A stretch of DNA of 64,000 bases. It comes from JBHIDJ01 sp046760105. Its GTDB lineage: Bacteria > Pseudomonadota > Gammaproteobacteria > Acidiferrobacterales > SPGG2. Made by a program: the position numbers and the translations under genes. This document shows positions 35,418 through 43,629 of the stretch, piece by piece. Below the pieces are notes generated by a model, which was given only the letters and a program-made list of their open reading frames with translations, was not told the origin of the DNA and searched no databases. Each line of letters begins with the position of its first letter. The stretch's first letter is position 1. The stretch covers positions 1-64,000 of the forward strand of contig JBHIDJ010000004.1 in assembly GCA_046760105.1 (NCBI GenBank), given 5' to 3'.

Positions 35418-35888
35418 CTACTTCCTCACTCTTATCTCCGTATGCGTCACAACACGCCTAAGCTCATCGATTGAAATCTTAACCAAACTGCGATCATCGC
35501 CACCCCCTGTCAAGATCCAATTTCGCTCCAGGACCTTGGGATCGATTAAGACTGTGGCATTGGGTGCGTTCAAGGGTGAGTTTCCACCAAGCTGTTGACC
35601 CAAATACGCCTCACTTTCCTCAAAAGTCACGACTCGCGGTCTATCGGTCAGACGCAGCGCTTTCCTCACTCTGTCAGTACTGGCACGGGCATCGGCCGGA
35701 ACCACTGCGATCACCACTTTGTCGTCGGCCGTAAGCATTACAATCGATTTTGTGAACCTCTCTACCGGATAGCCGCTAACCTGTACCGCCTCTTGCACAC
35801 TGCGCACACTTTGATCAAAGTGGAGCAACTCGGCGTTCACCCCGTTCTCATGGAGCCACTGCTTAATTCTATTGGAGAATTCACTCAT
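35418..35888 (-). CDS. YbaK/EbsC-family aminoacyl-tRNA deacylase-like protein
   Basis: 156 residues of the YbaK/ProX fold: FTKSIVMLTADDKVVIAVVPADARASTDRVRKAL, followed by VVTFEESEAYLGQQLGGNSPLNAP, where the glycine-rich GGNSP turn corresponds to the GGxSP-type substrate pocket. Such proteins hydrolyse mischarged aminoacyl-tRNAs (for example Cys- or Ala-tRNAPro) in trans; the exact specificity cannot be assigned. Starts at ATG 35888. The upstream bases share a motif with the AhpD-like gene promoter region. Confidence 0.87.
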   Translation of the reverse strand: MSEFSNRIKQWLHENGVNAELLHFDQSVRSVQEAVQVSGYPVERFTKSIVMLTADDKVVIAVVPADARASTDRVRKALRLTDRPRVVTFEESEAYLGQQLGGNSPLNAPNATVLIDPKVLERNWILTGGGDDRSLVKISIDELRRVVTHTEIRVRK

Positions 35889-36027
35889 GATGATTCTCGC
35901 GATCAGCGCCGGAGTTGTTTTAAGCAGTATAATAACTCTCGTAAGTTCGCATTCGTGAACCGCGTTTGATTTTTAACCCCTTCGGTCGAGCCGAGGCCGA
36001 CCTCGTTTTGTTTGGCGTTCTCGAACC

Positions 36028-37131
36028 CTACGAGGATGCATCCTTGAGCATGGCTAGCAGTTTTTCGCCGACGACCCGACGGCGCCAGCCAGTCAACAGC
36101 ACGCCGTTTGTTTCACCGAGAACCAACGCCTTAATGTCTTTGCGGGTCGCGAGTAAGGCGGGCGTGATGCCAAGCTCGCGCCCCCGTGTCTCTACGAGTT
36201 TGACCATGTGGCGGCGTAGCGCTGATTGCTCGCGATTCAGACGCTGTGGTTGGAGCCACAGCGCTACCGCAGGTGCCCCTAGAGCGTCACGGATCATTTC
36301 CAAGATCACCGGACTCCACTTTTTTGCTGTGCCTTTACTCAAACCTTCAACTTCTTCGAGCTGTTTGCGACTCTTGGGTGGGTCGCGCGCGAGTTCCACC
36401 AGAACAGCATCGCGCAAGATCCAATTGCGTGGACGGTTGTGCCGCTGTGCCGTTCGCTCGCGCCAGGCAGCCAACACGCGGAGGACATTTTGATTTGGCG
36501 GTGACAGTGTCCGACCCCTTTTTATTCGCACATAGGCTTGCTCCGGATCGTTGCGGTATAGGTCGGCTTGCGTCAAACGCTCACACTCCTCAGCCAGCCA
36601 ATCGCTACGCCCAAGTTGCACGAGTTTTTCGTTCAAGTGGGCATAAAGATCCGGCAAGTAGCGGACATCATCCTCGGCGTAGCGCAGTTGCTCTTGACTT
36701 AAGGATCGCGCCGACCAGTCTGTGCGGGTATGCAGTTTCGCGAGTCTCACATCCAATAGCGATTCCACCAATGCTGCGTAACCGATCTGATCTTCGTAAC
36801 CGGTAAGGGCGGCGGCAATCTGTGTGTCGAACACGGGTGCGGGTGGTGTAGCGCGCAGATCATGAAAGACTTCTAGATCCTGGCGGGCTGAGTGGAAGAC
36901 TTTGAGGATCTGCGGTGTATAGATGGCATCGAGTAGCGGATCAAGATCGTCAACGGCCAATGGATCGATGCATATCACTTCCATCGGCGTGGCAATCTGT
37001 ATCAGGCAGAGCTGCGCGTAGTATGTCCGTTCGCGCACAAACTCGGTATCGATGGCGATCCAGGATTCGTCTCGCAGGCGAGAAGACAAGCGGCGCAATG
37101 CAGATTGATCCTGTATAAATGCGTCAAACAT
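36028..37131 (-). CDS. rnd: Ribonuclease D
   Basis: 367 residues. DEDD exonuclease: WIAIDTEFVRE (first Asp-x-Glu), HSARQDLEVF (second Asp) and YAEDDVRYLPDLY (third Asp and Tyr), then an HRDC domain (PNQNVLRVLAAWRERTAQRHNRPRNWILRD). It trims tRNA precursors and other structured RNAs from the 3' end. Normal length for the family. Divergent from mpl. Confidence 0.95.
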   Translation of the reverse strand: MFDAFIQDQSALRRLSSRLRDESWIAIDTEFVRERTYYAQLCLIQIATPMEVICIDPLAVDDLDPLLDAIYTPQILKVFHSARQDLEVFHDLRATPPAPVFDTQIAAALTGYEDQIGYAALVESLLDVRLAKLHTRTDWSARSLSQEQLRYAEDDVRYLPDLYAHLNEKLVQLGRSDWLAEECERLTQADLYRNDPEQAYVRIKRGRTLSPPNQNVLRVLAAWRERTAQRHNRPRNWILRDAVLVELARDPPKSRKQLEEVEGLSKGTAKKWSPVILEMIRDALGAPAVALWLQPQRLNREQSALRRHMVKLVETRGRELGITPALLATRKDIKALVLGETNGVLLTGWRRRVVGEKLLAMLKDASS

Positions 37132-37290
37132 ATGCCGAGTCTATGCGCATCGGCTGACGTGGACTAGCAGCATAGCGGAGCAACTGGCTAGGCGTGCATC
37201 GACTTCGTCGAGCTGAAGCGATTAGCAAGCTTTGGGTTGTCAACATGCTTTTTTTGCGCCACGCTTTAAGCATGGCGCTACAGGATTAAT

Positions 37291-38649
37291 ATGCGCATGC
37301 ATATCCATATTCTCGGCATTTGTGGTTCCTTTATGGCGGGTATAGCCGTATTGGCCCGCGAGTTGGGGCACAGCGTTAGTGGCTCGGACGCCAACGCCTA
37401 TCCGCCCATGAGCACGCAGCTTGCCGATGCCGGAATCAATGTTTTCGCCGGCTACACGCCTGCGAATCTGAATCCAGAGCCTGATGTCGTGATTATCGGC
37501 AACGCGCTGTCGCGCGGAAACCCAGAAGTGGAGGCGGTGCTTGACCGTGGCCTCGCATACACATCGGGCGCGCAATGGGTTGCTGGTCATGTGCTGCGCG
37601 ACCGCTGGGTGATCGCGGTTTCTGGGACCCACGGCAAGACAACCACGGCCAGCATGACGGCGTGGATACTCGAGCATGCAGGCGTCAACCCGGGCTTTCT
37701 TATCGGTGGGGTGCTACAGAACCTGGGTGTATCGGCGCGCTTGGGTGGTGCGCCATTCTTCGTCATCGAAGCCGATGAGTATGACACCGCTTTTTTCGAC
37801 AAGCGCTCAAAGTTTGTCCATTACCGCCCACGCACGGCCATTCTGAATAATCTCGAGTTCGATCATGCCGATATCTTTCCGGATCTCAATGCGATACAGG
37901 TCCAGTTTCATCATTTCGTGCGCACCGTACCGGCTTCCGGCCTGCTCATCGTTAATGCGACCGATGAGAATGTACGCACAGTGTTAGACATGGGACATTG
38001 GACGCCCATCGAGTTCTTCGATAACGCCAGTGGTTGGTCACCACAGCCGACGATGGAAGATGGCGGTAGCTTCCGTGTACTTTTTGAAGGCCGACCGCAA
38101 GGCGAAGTGCAGTGGGGCCTCATCGGCAAGCACAATATGATGAACGCACTCGCGGCCATCGCGGCCGCGCGTCATGCGGGGGTATCGGTGACGACGGCGA
38201 CTGAAGGTTTGTGTCGGTTCGAGAACGTCAAGCGACGCCTGGAGCTGAGTGGTACGGTTCGCGGTATTACCATTTACGATGATTTCGCGCATCATCCCAC
38301 CGCCATTGCCGCTACGCTGCAGGCGCTACGTTCGCACGTGGGCCGACGGCGGATCTTCGCGGTGTTGGAACCGCGCTCGAACAGCATGCGCATGGGCGTG
38401 CACCGAGACAGCCTCGCGGCCTCCCTCAGTGAGGCGGATCAGGTGTTGCTGTTACAGCCACCTGACATTAGCTGGGATATGGCTGCCGTCAGCGCGGCGC
38501 TTAACGGGCGCGCCCGTATTTTGTCCTCGGTGGATGCCATTGTTGCTACGTTGGTCGAGGAACTACGGGGGGATGATCGTGTCTTGATAATGAGTAACGG
38601 CGATTTTGACGGTCTGCACGAGAAGTTGCTTGCGTGCCTACGAGGCTAA
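37291..38649 (+). CDS. mpl: UDP-N-acetylmuramate:L-alanyl-gamma-D-glutamyl-meso-diaminopimelate ligase
   Basis: 452 residues, full length. Mpl recycles murein tripeptide by joining it to UDP-MurNAc. Seen: HILGICGSFMAGIAVLARELGHSVSGSD at the N-terminus (the Mpl form of the Mur ligase Rossmann motif), the ATP loop SGTHGKTTTASM, EADEYDTAFFDKRSKFVHYRP, FDDFAHHP-like YDDFAHHPTAI, and EPRSNSMRMG at the end. Cytosolic. Single gene facing away from rnd. Confidence 0.96.
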   Translation: MRMHIHILGICGSFMAGIAVLARELGHSVSGSDANAYPPMSTQLADAGINVFAGYTPANLNPEPDVVIIGNALSRGNPEVEAVLDRGLAYTSGAQWVAGHVLRDRWVIAVSGTHGKTTTASMTAWILEHAGVNPGFLIGGVLQNLGVSARLGGAPFFVIEADEYDTAFFDKRSKFVHYRPRTAILNNLEFDHADIFPDLNAIQVQFHHFVRTVPASGLLIVNATDENVRTVLDMGHWTPIEFFDNASGWSPQPTMEDGGSFRVLFEGRPQGEVQWGLIGKHNMMNALAAIAAARHAGVSVTTATEGLCRFENVKRRLELSGTVRGITIYDDFAHHPTAIAATLQALRSHVGRRRIFAVLEPRSNSMRMGVHRDSLAASLSEADQVLLLQPPDISWDMAAVSAALNGRARILSSVDAIVATLVEELRGDDRVLIMSNGDFDGLHEKLLACLRG

Positions 38650-38745
38650 TTAGGCCTCGCGGGAGATGGCCGACGGGATTGTGTGTTGAAGACAGAGGAC
38701 CATGGCGTTGCGCTAGAATAGTCTATGGCTAGTGGAGAGTAATAA

Positions 38746-39372
38746 ATGAAAAAGCTTATCTTCAGTCTCTTGGTGTTTTTTTTCCTGGCTCCAGCTGGCA
38801 GTAAGGCGGGGTTCGAGTTAGGCACTCATTATCTCGAACTCGCGGTCGCTGAGGCGGGAACAACCGGCGATACCATCGAGGTGCGCGAGTTCTTCTGGTA
38901 CGGCTGCCCTCATTGCTATCGATTGGAGCCTTATCTGGAGCACTGGTTAAAAAGCCGCCCGGAGGATGTCGAGTATGTCCGTACCCCTGGCGTTGCGCGC
39001 AAGTGGATCCCACACGCGCGTGCGTTTTATGCGTTCGAGGCCCTTGGCATTACTGAAACGGTGCATCGGGCGTATTTCGACGCTATTCATAAAGAGGGAA
39101 AAACGTTGGCCGATGAAGCCAGCATAGCCCAATTTCTGGCGAAATACGGCGTGGACGAGAGCAGTTTCCGTAAGACCTACAATTCCTTTGGCGTCAGGAC
39201 GCAGGTAGAAAAAGCGCGGCAGCTTAATATTCGCTACGGGGTTGCTTCTGTTCCGACGCTGACAGTTGATGGAAAATACAAGACCAATGCGACCATGGCC
39301 GGCAGCGAGACGCGGTTGATGCAGCTCATCGATTACCTCGTTGCAAAGGTCAGGCAAGAGCGCAAGCAGTAA
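38746..39372 (+). CDS. dsbA: Thiol:disulfide interchange protein DsbA
   Basis: 208 residues. A signal peptide (LIFSLLVFFFLAPAGSKA) precedes a thioredoxin fold with the CPHC active site in EFFWYGCPHCYRLEP and the cis-proline loop GVASVPTLTV. It introduces disulfides into periplasmic proteins and needs DsbB for reoxidation, which is not in this window. ATG 38746 follows a GAGAGT-rich site. A strong hairpin and a hairpin-array repeat follow its stop codon on the same strand. Confidence 0.95.
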   Translation: MKKLIFSLLVFFFLAPAGSKAGFELGTHYLELAVAEAGTTGDTIEVREFFWYGCPHCYRLEPYLEHWLKSRPEDVEYVRTPGVARKWIPHARAFYAFEALGITETVHRAYFDAIHKEGKTLADEASIAQFLAKYGVDESSFRKTYNSFGVRTQVEKARQLNIRYGVASVPTLTVDGKYKTNATMAGSETRLMQLIDYLVAKVRQERKQ

Positions 39373-39402
39373 CCCCTCACCAATGGTTACGTAACACGAT
39401 CC

Positions 39403-39423
39403 CCTCCCCGCTTGTCGGGGAGG
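39403..39423 (+). terminator. Perfect hairpin downstream of dsbA
   Basis: CCTCCCCG-CTTGT-CGGGGAGG, an eight-pair GC-rich stem 30 bp after the dsbA stop. No T run follows, so it may instead block 3' exonucleases. The hairpin-array repeat starts within its right arm. Confidence 0.45.
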
Positions 39424-39628
39424 CGACCTACAGGGCAAGGATTGTTCTGACGGACATGGACGTCCTAATGCCGCGGCCGCATGGATGCGGAAGAGCGGCC
39501 AACAATCCTTTTGCATTTCCACCATCCCTGGTGGTCAGACGTAGGAAGTTAGGGCAACGCATGCGACCGGCAGGGACGCGGGAAGTTAGAACAACGCAGG
39601 AGCAGTTGTCGGAGCAGTTGCCGGTCAG
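39421..39628 (+). repeat. Hairpin-array repeat, copy 2, with a module inserted in a hairpin loop
   Basis: Bases 39421-39446 are identical to 16338-16363 and 39501-39548 are identical to 16367-16414. In copy 1 these two blocks are separated by the CCC loop of a hairpin; here the loop holds 54 bp (39447-39500) with GGAC-ATGGAC-GTCC (39452-39465) and CCGC-ATGGAT-GCGG (39477-39490) inside GCCGC/GCGGC. This insert is a diverged copy of the end module of copy 1. Downstream, a GCAAT-type stem of copy 1 reappears as ACAAC-GC-AGGA-GC-A-GTTGT, and GACCGGC/GCCGGTC encloses it. It lies in the dsbA 3' region, same strand. Confidence 0.75.
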
Positions 39629-39639
39629 GGAGGGGTGTT

Positions 39640-40218
39640 TCAGCTGCGGTGGGGCTCCTCCTTCACAGTAAAAGGCGTTTCAGTGTGTGTGCTTGGGTCG
39701 AATTGCGAGCGTGCTGTGAAGTTCACATGCTTGCCGTAGACATGCAGCGAGAGTGCGACCGCATCCGTTTCGTTATCCACGCTGTGGATTTCGTCGGGCA
39801 GAAACACGGCGGCCTCGCCGGGACCGACAACTCTCGCTGCCTTTCGTTTGACGTCAGCGTAGCCGGCACGCGAGCCATCGTCGAATCGCTCCCAGAATGT
39901 ATTCTTCTCCGGCCCATCTACGCCGACAACCACGGCCCACGTACCATGATTGTGCGGTGGAGCCCCCCTATGAGGTAGCCACGCGACGGCAAACACTGCC
40001 AACGTATGGTCGGGTTCCTCGTGCAAGAGATGTACGCCGAACCCCTGCTCTCGATCACAGGTGTAGTAGCGTTCATCGAGCCAACCCTTGGACAAGGCCA
40101 TCCGCTTAGCAAGCGGTGCGACGCGACTGATGATTTGCGCATGTTCTTTGATATCTGCGGTAATAGCTCGAAGGTCGGTCACAAACTCAGATAGTGTATA
40201 CGCAGCAGCTGTCATCAT
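39640..40218 (-). CDS. Cysteine dioxygenase-family (cupin) thiol dioxygenase
   Basis: 192 residues. The cupin iron site shows as PPHNHGTWAVVVGVDG (two His of the triad) and DEIHSVDNE (third His), with a GPGEA turn between. Cysteine and related thiol dioxygenases oxidise cysteine or 3-mercaptopropionate to sulfinates with O2. The motif differs from mammalian-type CDO, so the substrate is uncertain. ATG 40218 is preceded by AAAGGGGACA; a second ATG lies at 40215. The reading frame stays open upstream into the tRNA-Arg gene, which is a coincidence. The tRNA lies 64 bp upstream on the same strand. Confidence 0.82.
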   Translation of the reverse strand: MMTAAAYTLSEFVTDLRAITADIKEHAQIISRVAPLAKRMALSKGWLDERYYTCDREQGFGVHLLHEEPDHTLAVFAVAWLPHRGAPPHNHGTWAVVVGVDGPEKNTFWERFDDGSRAGYADVKRKAARVVGPGEAAVFLPDEIHSVDNETDAVALSLHVYGKHVNFTARSQFDPSTHTETPFTVKEEPHRS

Positions 40219-40282
40219 TGTCCCCTTTCGCTCGGCTGGGCGATTTAGCGCAAGTTGTGCGCAGCATAGTCGGACCGTAGGC

Positions 40283-40359
<77 letters not shown>

Positions 40360-40645
40360 GGTTGCCGCAAGCATACCGAGCAGAGCGGGTATCGTCTACG
40401 CGAAGCGCTTTGTGATCGCGTTCGCCATGTGTGAACCCTGACACGTGAGCTGACTCTTCCGGGTCAGCGCGATTTTTCCGCGCGGTCGGGGCGCGCTGTG
40501 CCCTCTGTGTGCGCCCCTGCGGGCGCGTGACTAGCCGGCCGGCCTGTTGGTGCGGTCGTCGTTTAGGATATACTGAAATAGTATTGACGATTCTGGGTGC
40601 CGTTCGTGCTGAGCGGCGAAAAAATGTGCGAGGGACAGATCAAGC

Positions 40646-41149
40646 ATGACCCACATCAGTGACCGTGTCTTTTTAAAAAACTTCTCAATGCTACTTGGCG
40701 CGTTGGTAGCGCTGACCATTATGTTCTTTTTTCTGGCAAGAATCATGGGTTCGTTGGTAAAGACAGACGATGTGGTCGAGCTCAAAGCTGAGGAGCAAAC
40801 AGTGGCGGAGCGCATTAGGCCAGTGGGCCAGCTGAAGGTGGCCGACACCACGGGCGGCCAGACGGGAGGGGGTCTGATCGAGACGGCCAGCGCCGCCGCA
40901 GATGGCAAGTCAGTTTATGATACGAGTTGCGCCGTGTGTCATGTGGCCGGCGTCGCTGGTGCCCCAAAGTTTGGCGACAAGGCTGCCTGGAAGGATCGCG
41001 TCACCCAGAGTAAAGACACGCTCTACGAGCATGCCATCAAGGGTTTCCAAGGCAAGGTCGGTTTCATGCCGGCCAAGGGTGGCAATGTGGCGCTGTCCGA
41101 CGATGCCGTCAAAGCCGCGGTCGATTACATGCTGTCGCAGGTCCAGTAG
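40646..41149 (+). CDS. Membrane-anchored cytochrome c5
   Basis: 167 residues: an N-terminal membrane anchor (SMLLGALVALTIMFFFLARIMG), a flexible linker, and a class I cytochrome c domain with heme motif CAVCH and a probable Met ligand in GFMPAKGGN, the arrangement of cytochrome c5 (CycB-type). It shuttles electrons in the periplasm, probably toward a terminal oxidase or denitrification enzyme. ATG 40646 is supported by the anchor. Single gene followed by a strong terminator. Confidence 0.92.
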   Translation: MTHISDRVFLKNFSMLLGALVALTIMFFFLARIMGSLVKTDDVVELKAEEQTVAERIRPVGQLKVADTTGGQTGGGLIETASAAADGKSVYDTSCAVCHVAGVAGAPKFGDKAAWKDRVTQSKDTLYEHAIKGFQGKVGFMPAKGGNVALSDDAVKAAVDYMLSQVQ

Positions 41150-41172
41150 CTGACAGAGCTTTGCATTGTCGA

Positions 41173-41198
41173 AAAGCGGCCCGCGGCCGCTTTCTTTT
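41173..41198. terminator. Bidirectional intrinsic terminator between cytochrome c5 and comM
   Basis: AAAGCGGCC-CGC-GGCCGCTTT, a perfect nine-pair stem with a three-base loop, followed by CTTTT on the plus strand and CTTTTC on the minus strand. It can end both convergent transcripts. Confidence 0.85.
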
Positions 41199-41218
41199 GC
41201 TTGGCGAGATACTGGCGT

Positions 41219-42733
41219 TCAGTAGAGCACAGGCCGGTCGAGACAGCGATACTGAATCGCTTCGCTCAAATGGTTAGTAGACAGGTGCTCCTCGCCCGCC
41301 AGATCGGCGATGGTGCGTGCCACCTTGAGCACCCGGTGATAAGCCCTCGCACTTAGACCGAGCCGCGCCATCGCCTGTTCCAGAAAGCCCCGCGCCTCGG
41401 CCCCGAGCGCACAAACCTTTTCAACCTGCTTGTTCGTCAGCCTGTAGTTAGCACAGCCGCTTCGCGCGAGCTGGTGCTCGCGCGCCGCCTCAACCCGGCC
41501 TTGCACCGTGGCCGAGGTCTCCCCGCGCCGTCCTTCTCTGTGTAACAGCTGCGCGCGTGGCACCGCCGGCGCTTCCACATGCATGTCGATACGATCGAGG
41601 AGCGGTCCCGAGATCTTTGATCGGTAACCACGCACACGGTCAGGTGTGCAATGACAGCGCCCGGAGGCGTCGCCGAGATAGCCGCATGGGCACGGATTCA
41701 TGGCCGCTACCAGTTGAAAGCGTGCCGGGAATTCAACATGTCGTGCGGCCCGCGAGATGTTTATCGTGCCCGATTCCAGCGGTTCCCGTAGCACCTCCAG
41801 CACGCGGCGGTCAAACTCTGGCAATTCATCGAGAAACAACACGCCGCCGTGGGCCAGTGAGATCTCACCTGGGCGCGGGTGACTACCGCCGCCGACAAGG
41901 GCCACGGCGGAGGCAGTATGATGCGGGGAACGAAATGGCCGTTGCTTCCACGTAAGCACGGAGAACCCCTTACCGGCAACGGACTGGATAGCGGCTGCCT
42001 CTAACGCCTCCTCGTCATCCATCTTCGGGAGAATACCCGGCAGGCGGCTAGCGAGCATGGTTTTGCCGGTACCCGGTGGGCCGATCAGTAATAGGCTGTG
42101 GCCGCCGGCGGCCGCGATTTCGAGCGCACGCTTAGCGTGTTGCTGGCCAACAATGTCGCTGAGATCGGGCGTCTCGGGTGGCGCATTCTCAACCAATTTG
42201 AGTTCGTGGCGCTTAAGCGTGTTGTCGTTGCGCAGATGTGCGGTGACCTCGAGCAGGTGTTTGGCCCCCATGACTGAAACACCAGTCGCGAGTGCCGCCT
42301 CGTCGGCATTGTCAGCTGGCAGGATTAGCGCGCGGCCGGTTGCACGGGTTTGCAGGGCAGCGGTCAGCGCCCCACGGATCGGCCGTAGCTTTCCCGTAAG
42401 CGCTAGTTCGCCGGCAAATTCAAACCTATCGAGATGTTTGTTAGGAACTTGTCCGGAGGCGGCGAGAATACCGATCGCGATGGGCAGGTCGAAGCGACCG
42501 CCTTCCTTAGGGAGATCGGCAGGTGCGAGGTTGATGGTTATGCGCCGCGCCGGAAACTCGAAACGTGCATGAATGAGCGCACTACGTACGCGATCCTTGC
42601 TCTCCTTAACCGCCGCTTCTGGCAAACCGACGATGGAAAGATTCGGAAGGCCGTTAGCCAGATGGACCTCGACCGTGACTGGAAGGGCGTCGACACCCAT
42701 CTGGGCACGGCTATGTATCACCGCCAGCGACAT
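41219..42733 (-). CDS. comM: YifB/ComM family Mg-chelatase-like AAA+ ATPase
   Basis: 504 residues, full length. N-terminal Lon-like domain (SLAVIHSRAQMGVDALPVTVEVHLANGLPNLSIVGLPEAAVKESKDRVRSAL), Walker A LLIGPPGTGKTML, Walker B-type LAHGGVLFLDELPEF, zinc-type MNPCPCGYLGD and a C-terminal Mg_chelatase helical part. ComM is a hexameric branch-migration helicase acting in integration of transformed DNA. ubiK lies immediately upstream (26 bp) on the same strand. Confidence 0.95.
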   Translation of the reverse strand: MSLAVIHSRAQMGVDALPVTVEVHLANGLPNLSIVGLPEAAVKESKDRVRSALIHARFEFPARRITINLAPADLPKEGGRFDLPIAIGILAASGQVPNKHLDRFEFAGELALTGKLRPIRGALTAALQTRATGRALILPADNADEAALATGVSVMGAKHLLEVTAHLRNDNTLKRHELKLVENAPPETPDLSDIVGQQHAKRALEIAAAGGHSLLLIGPPGTGKTMLASRLPGILPKMDDEEALEAAAIQSVAGKGFSVLTWKQRPFRSPHHTASAVALVGGGSHPRPGEISLAHGGVLFLDELPEFDRRVLEVLREPLESGTINISRAARHVEFPARFQLVAAMNPCPCGYLGDASGRCHCTPDRVRGYRSKISGPLLDRIDMHVEAPAVPRAQLLHREGRRGETSATVQGRVEAAREHQLARSGCANYRLTNKQVEKVCALGAEARGFLEQAMARLGLSARAYHRVLKVARTIADLAGEEHLSTNHLSEAIQYRCLDRPVLY

Positions 42734-42759
42734 GGCATCGCTCTATTGGAATGATTGAG

Positions 42760-43002
42760 CTATTGTTTTGCTAATTTTTCTTCGAGTGCAGCCATCTTCT
42801 TTTCTAGTTCCTGAAGTTGGCTACGAGTGCGCGCCAACACGGCCTCCTGCACCTCGAGTTCCTCGCGTGTCACGAGATCGAGTCGATCAAGCGCCGATGC
42901 CAGTGCAGCGCGCAGATTCTTCTGGATATCGCTCCCAAGGTGCGAAGGAAGCGCACTATTGATAGCGGCCGAGATCTGCTCGAAGGTCTTGGGATTGATC
43001 AT
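42760..43002 (-). CDS. ubiK: Ubiquinone biosynthesis accessory factor UbiK
   Basis: 80 residues: MINPKTFEQISAAINSALPSHLGSDIQKNLRAALASALDRLDLVTREE, followed by a C-terminal coiled coil (VLARTRSQLQELEKKMAALEEKL). This is the BMFP/YqiC family; UbiK forms coiled-coil trimers and works with UbiJ in aerobic ubiquinone synthesis. Placement beside comM and opposite glnK is the usual gammaproteobacterial arrangement. Confidence 0.93.
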   Translation of the reverse strand: MINPKTFEQISAAINSALPSHLGSDIQKNLRAALASALDRLDLVTREELEVQEAVLARTRSQLQELEKKMAALEEKLAKQ

Positions 43003-43066
43003 GATGTTTGACCGACCGGAAATTATAACAGAACCGCCTGATCGCGAGGCGTGTCAAGCCGTCCAA

Positions 43067-43115
43067 TGCACTGTCCTGGTGCAACGCCCGCGTCCACATT
43101 CGCCAGCTTGGTGCG
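43067..43115 (+). promoter_or_regulatory. Two NtrC-type enhancer sites upstream of glnK
   Basis: Site 1 (43067-43083) is the palindrome TGCAC-TGTCCTG-GTGCA, which differs from the E. coli glnA enhancer pattern (TGCACCA-N3-TGGTGCA) only in the left inner arm. Site 2 (43099-43115) is TTCGCCA-GCT-TGGTGCG. Their centres are 32 bp apart, three helical turns, and lie about 131 and 99 bp before the predicted start of transcription. NtrC dimers binding here would activate the sigma-54 promoter. Confidence 0.8.
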
Positions 43116-43179
43116 TAGCGCTCGCTTTAAGCTACCGTCGGCTGTGCTAACTGCTTATTTTTCCAGCGATTGACCGTTC

Positions 43180-43195
43180 TGGCACAGCTACTGCA
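43180..43195 (+). promoter_or_regulatory. Sigma-54 (-24/-12) promoter of glnK-amtB
   Basis: TGGCAC-N5-CTGCA: the GG (43181-43182) and GC (43193-43194) pairs have the obligatory ten-base spacing, and TGGCAC is the full -24 box. Predicted transcription start near 43206, 63 bp before the glnK ATG. Together with the NtrC-like sites this indicates induction under nitrogen limitation. Confidence 0.85.
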
Positions 43196-43268
43196 GAGCA
43201 GGAGAAGCACGCCTGTGCTGCCGGTTTAGCCAGGCCGTTCTGATTCGTATCGATGGGGGAACCGACGG

Positions 43269-43607
43269 ATGAAATTTGTCACGGCAATCATCAAGCCTTT
43301 CAAGTTGGACGACGTGCGTGAAGCGCTATCGAGCGTCGGCGTACGCGGGATCACGGTGACCGAGGTCAAGGGCTTTGGGCGCCAGAAAGGTCACACCGAA
43401 CTCTACCGGGGCGCAGAATACGTTGTCGATTTCTTACCCAAGGTCAAGCTCGAGATCGCCATCGATGCCGACCTTGTGGACCAGGTTGTCGAAGCGATCA
43501 CCGCTGCGGCCAAGACCGACAAAATCGGTGACGGCAAGATTTTCGTGTTTGATCTCGAGCGGGCCATGCGTATACGCACCGGGGAGACCGGTAAAGACGC
43601 CCTTTAA
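43269..43607 (+). CDS. glnK: Nitrogen regulatory protein P-II (GlnK)
   Basis: 112 residues, exact P-II length. Seen: uridylylation site Tyr51 in the T-loop ([15 protein letters not shown]), and [12 protein letters not shown] and [10 protein letters not shown] of the nucleotide-binding regions. It senses 2-oxoglutarate and ATP/ADP and plugs AmtB when nitrogen is plentiful. GlnK rather than GlnB is inferred because amtB follows 22 bp downstream and because of the nitrogen-type promoter. Confidence 0.96.
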   Translation: MKFVTAIIKPFKLDDVREALSSVGVRGITVTEVKGFGRQKGHTELYRGAEYVVDFLPKVKLEIAIDADLVDQVVEAITAAAKTDKIGDGKIFVFDLERAMRIRTGETGKDAL

Positions 43608-43629
43608 AACCAGTGAGGAATTGACGACG

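Noticed and set aside
40364..40645. GC-rich hairpins between tRNA-Arg and cytochrome c5 (for example GCGCCC-CTGC-GGGCGC at 40511-40526)
   Set aside because: Strong stems, but no T run, no GGA loop and no gene end nearby on the plus strand; not enough to call a terminator or RNA.
43375..43629. 85-codon N-terminal extension of AmtB
   Set aside because: It lies within glnK in another frame; the ATG at 43630 gives the expected AmtB start.
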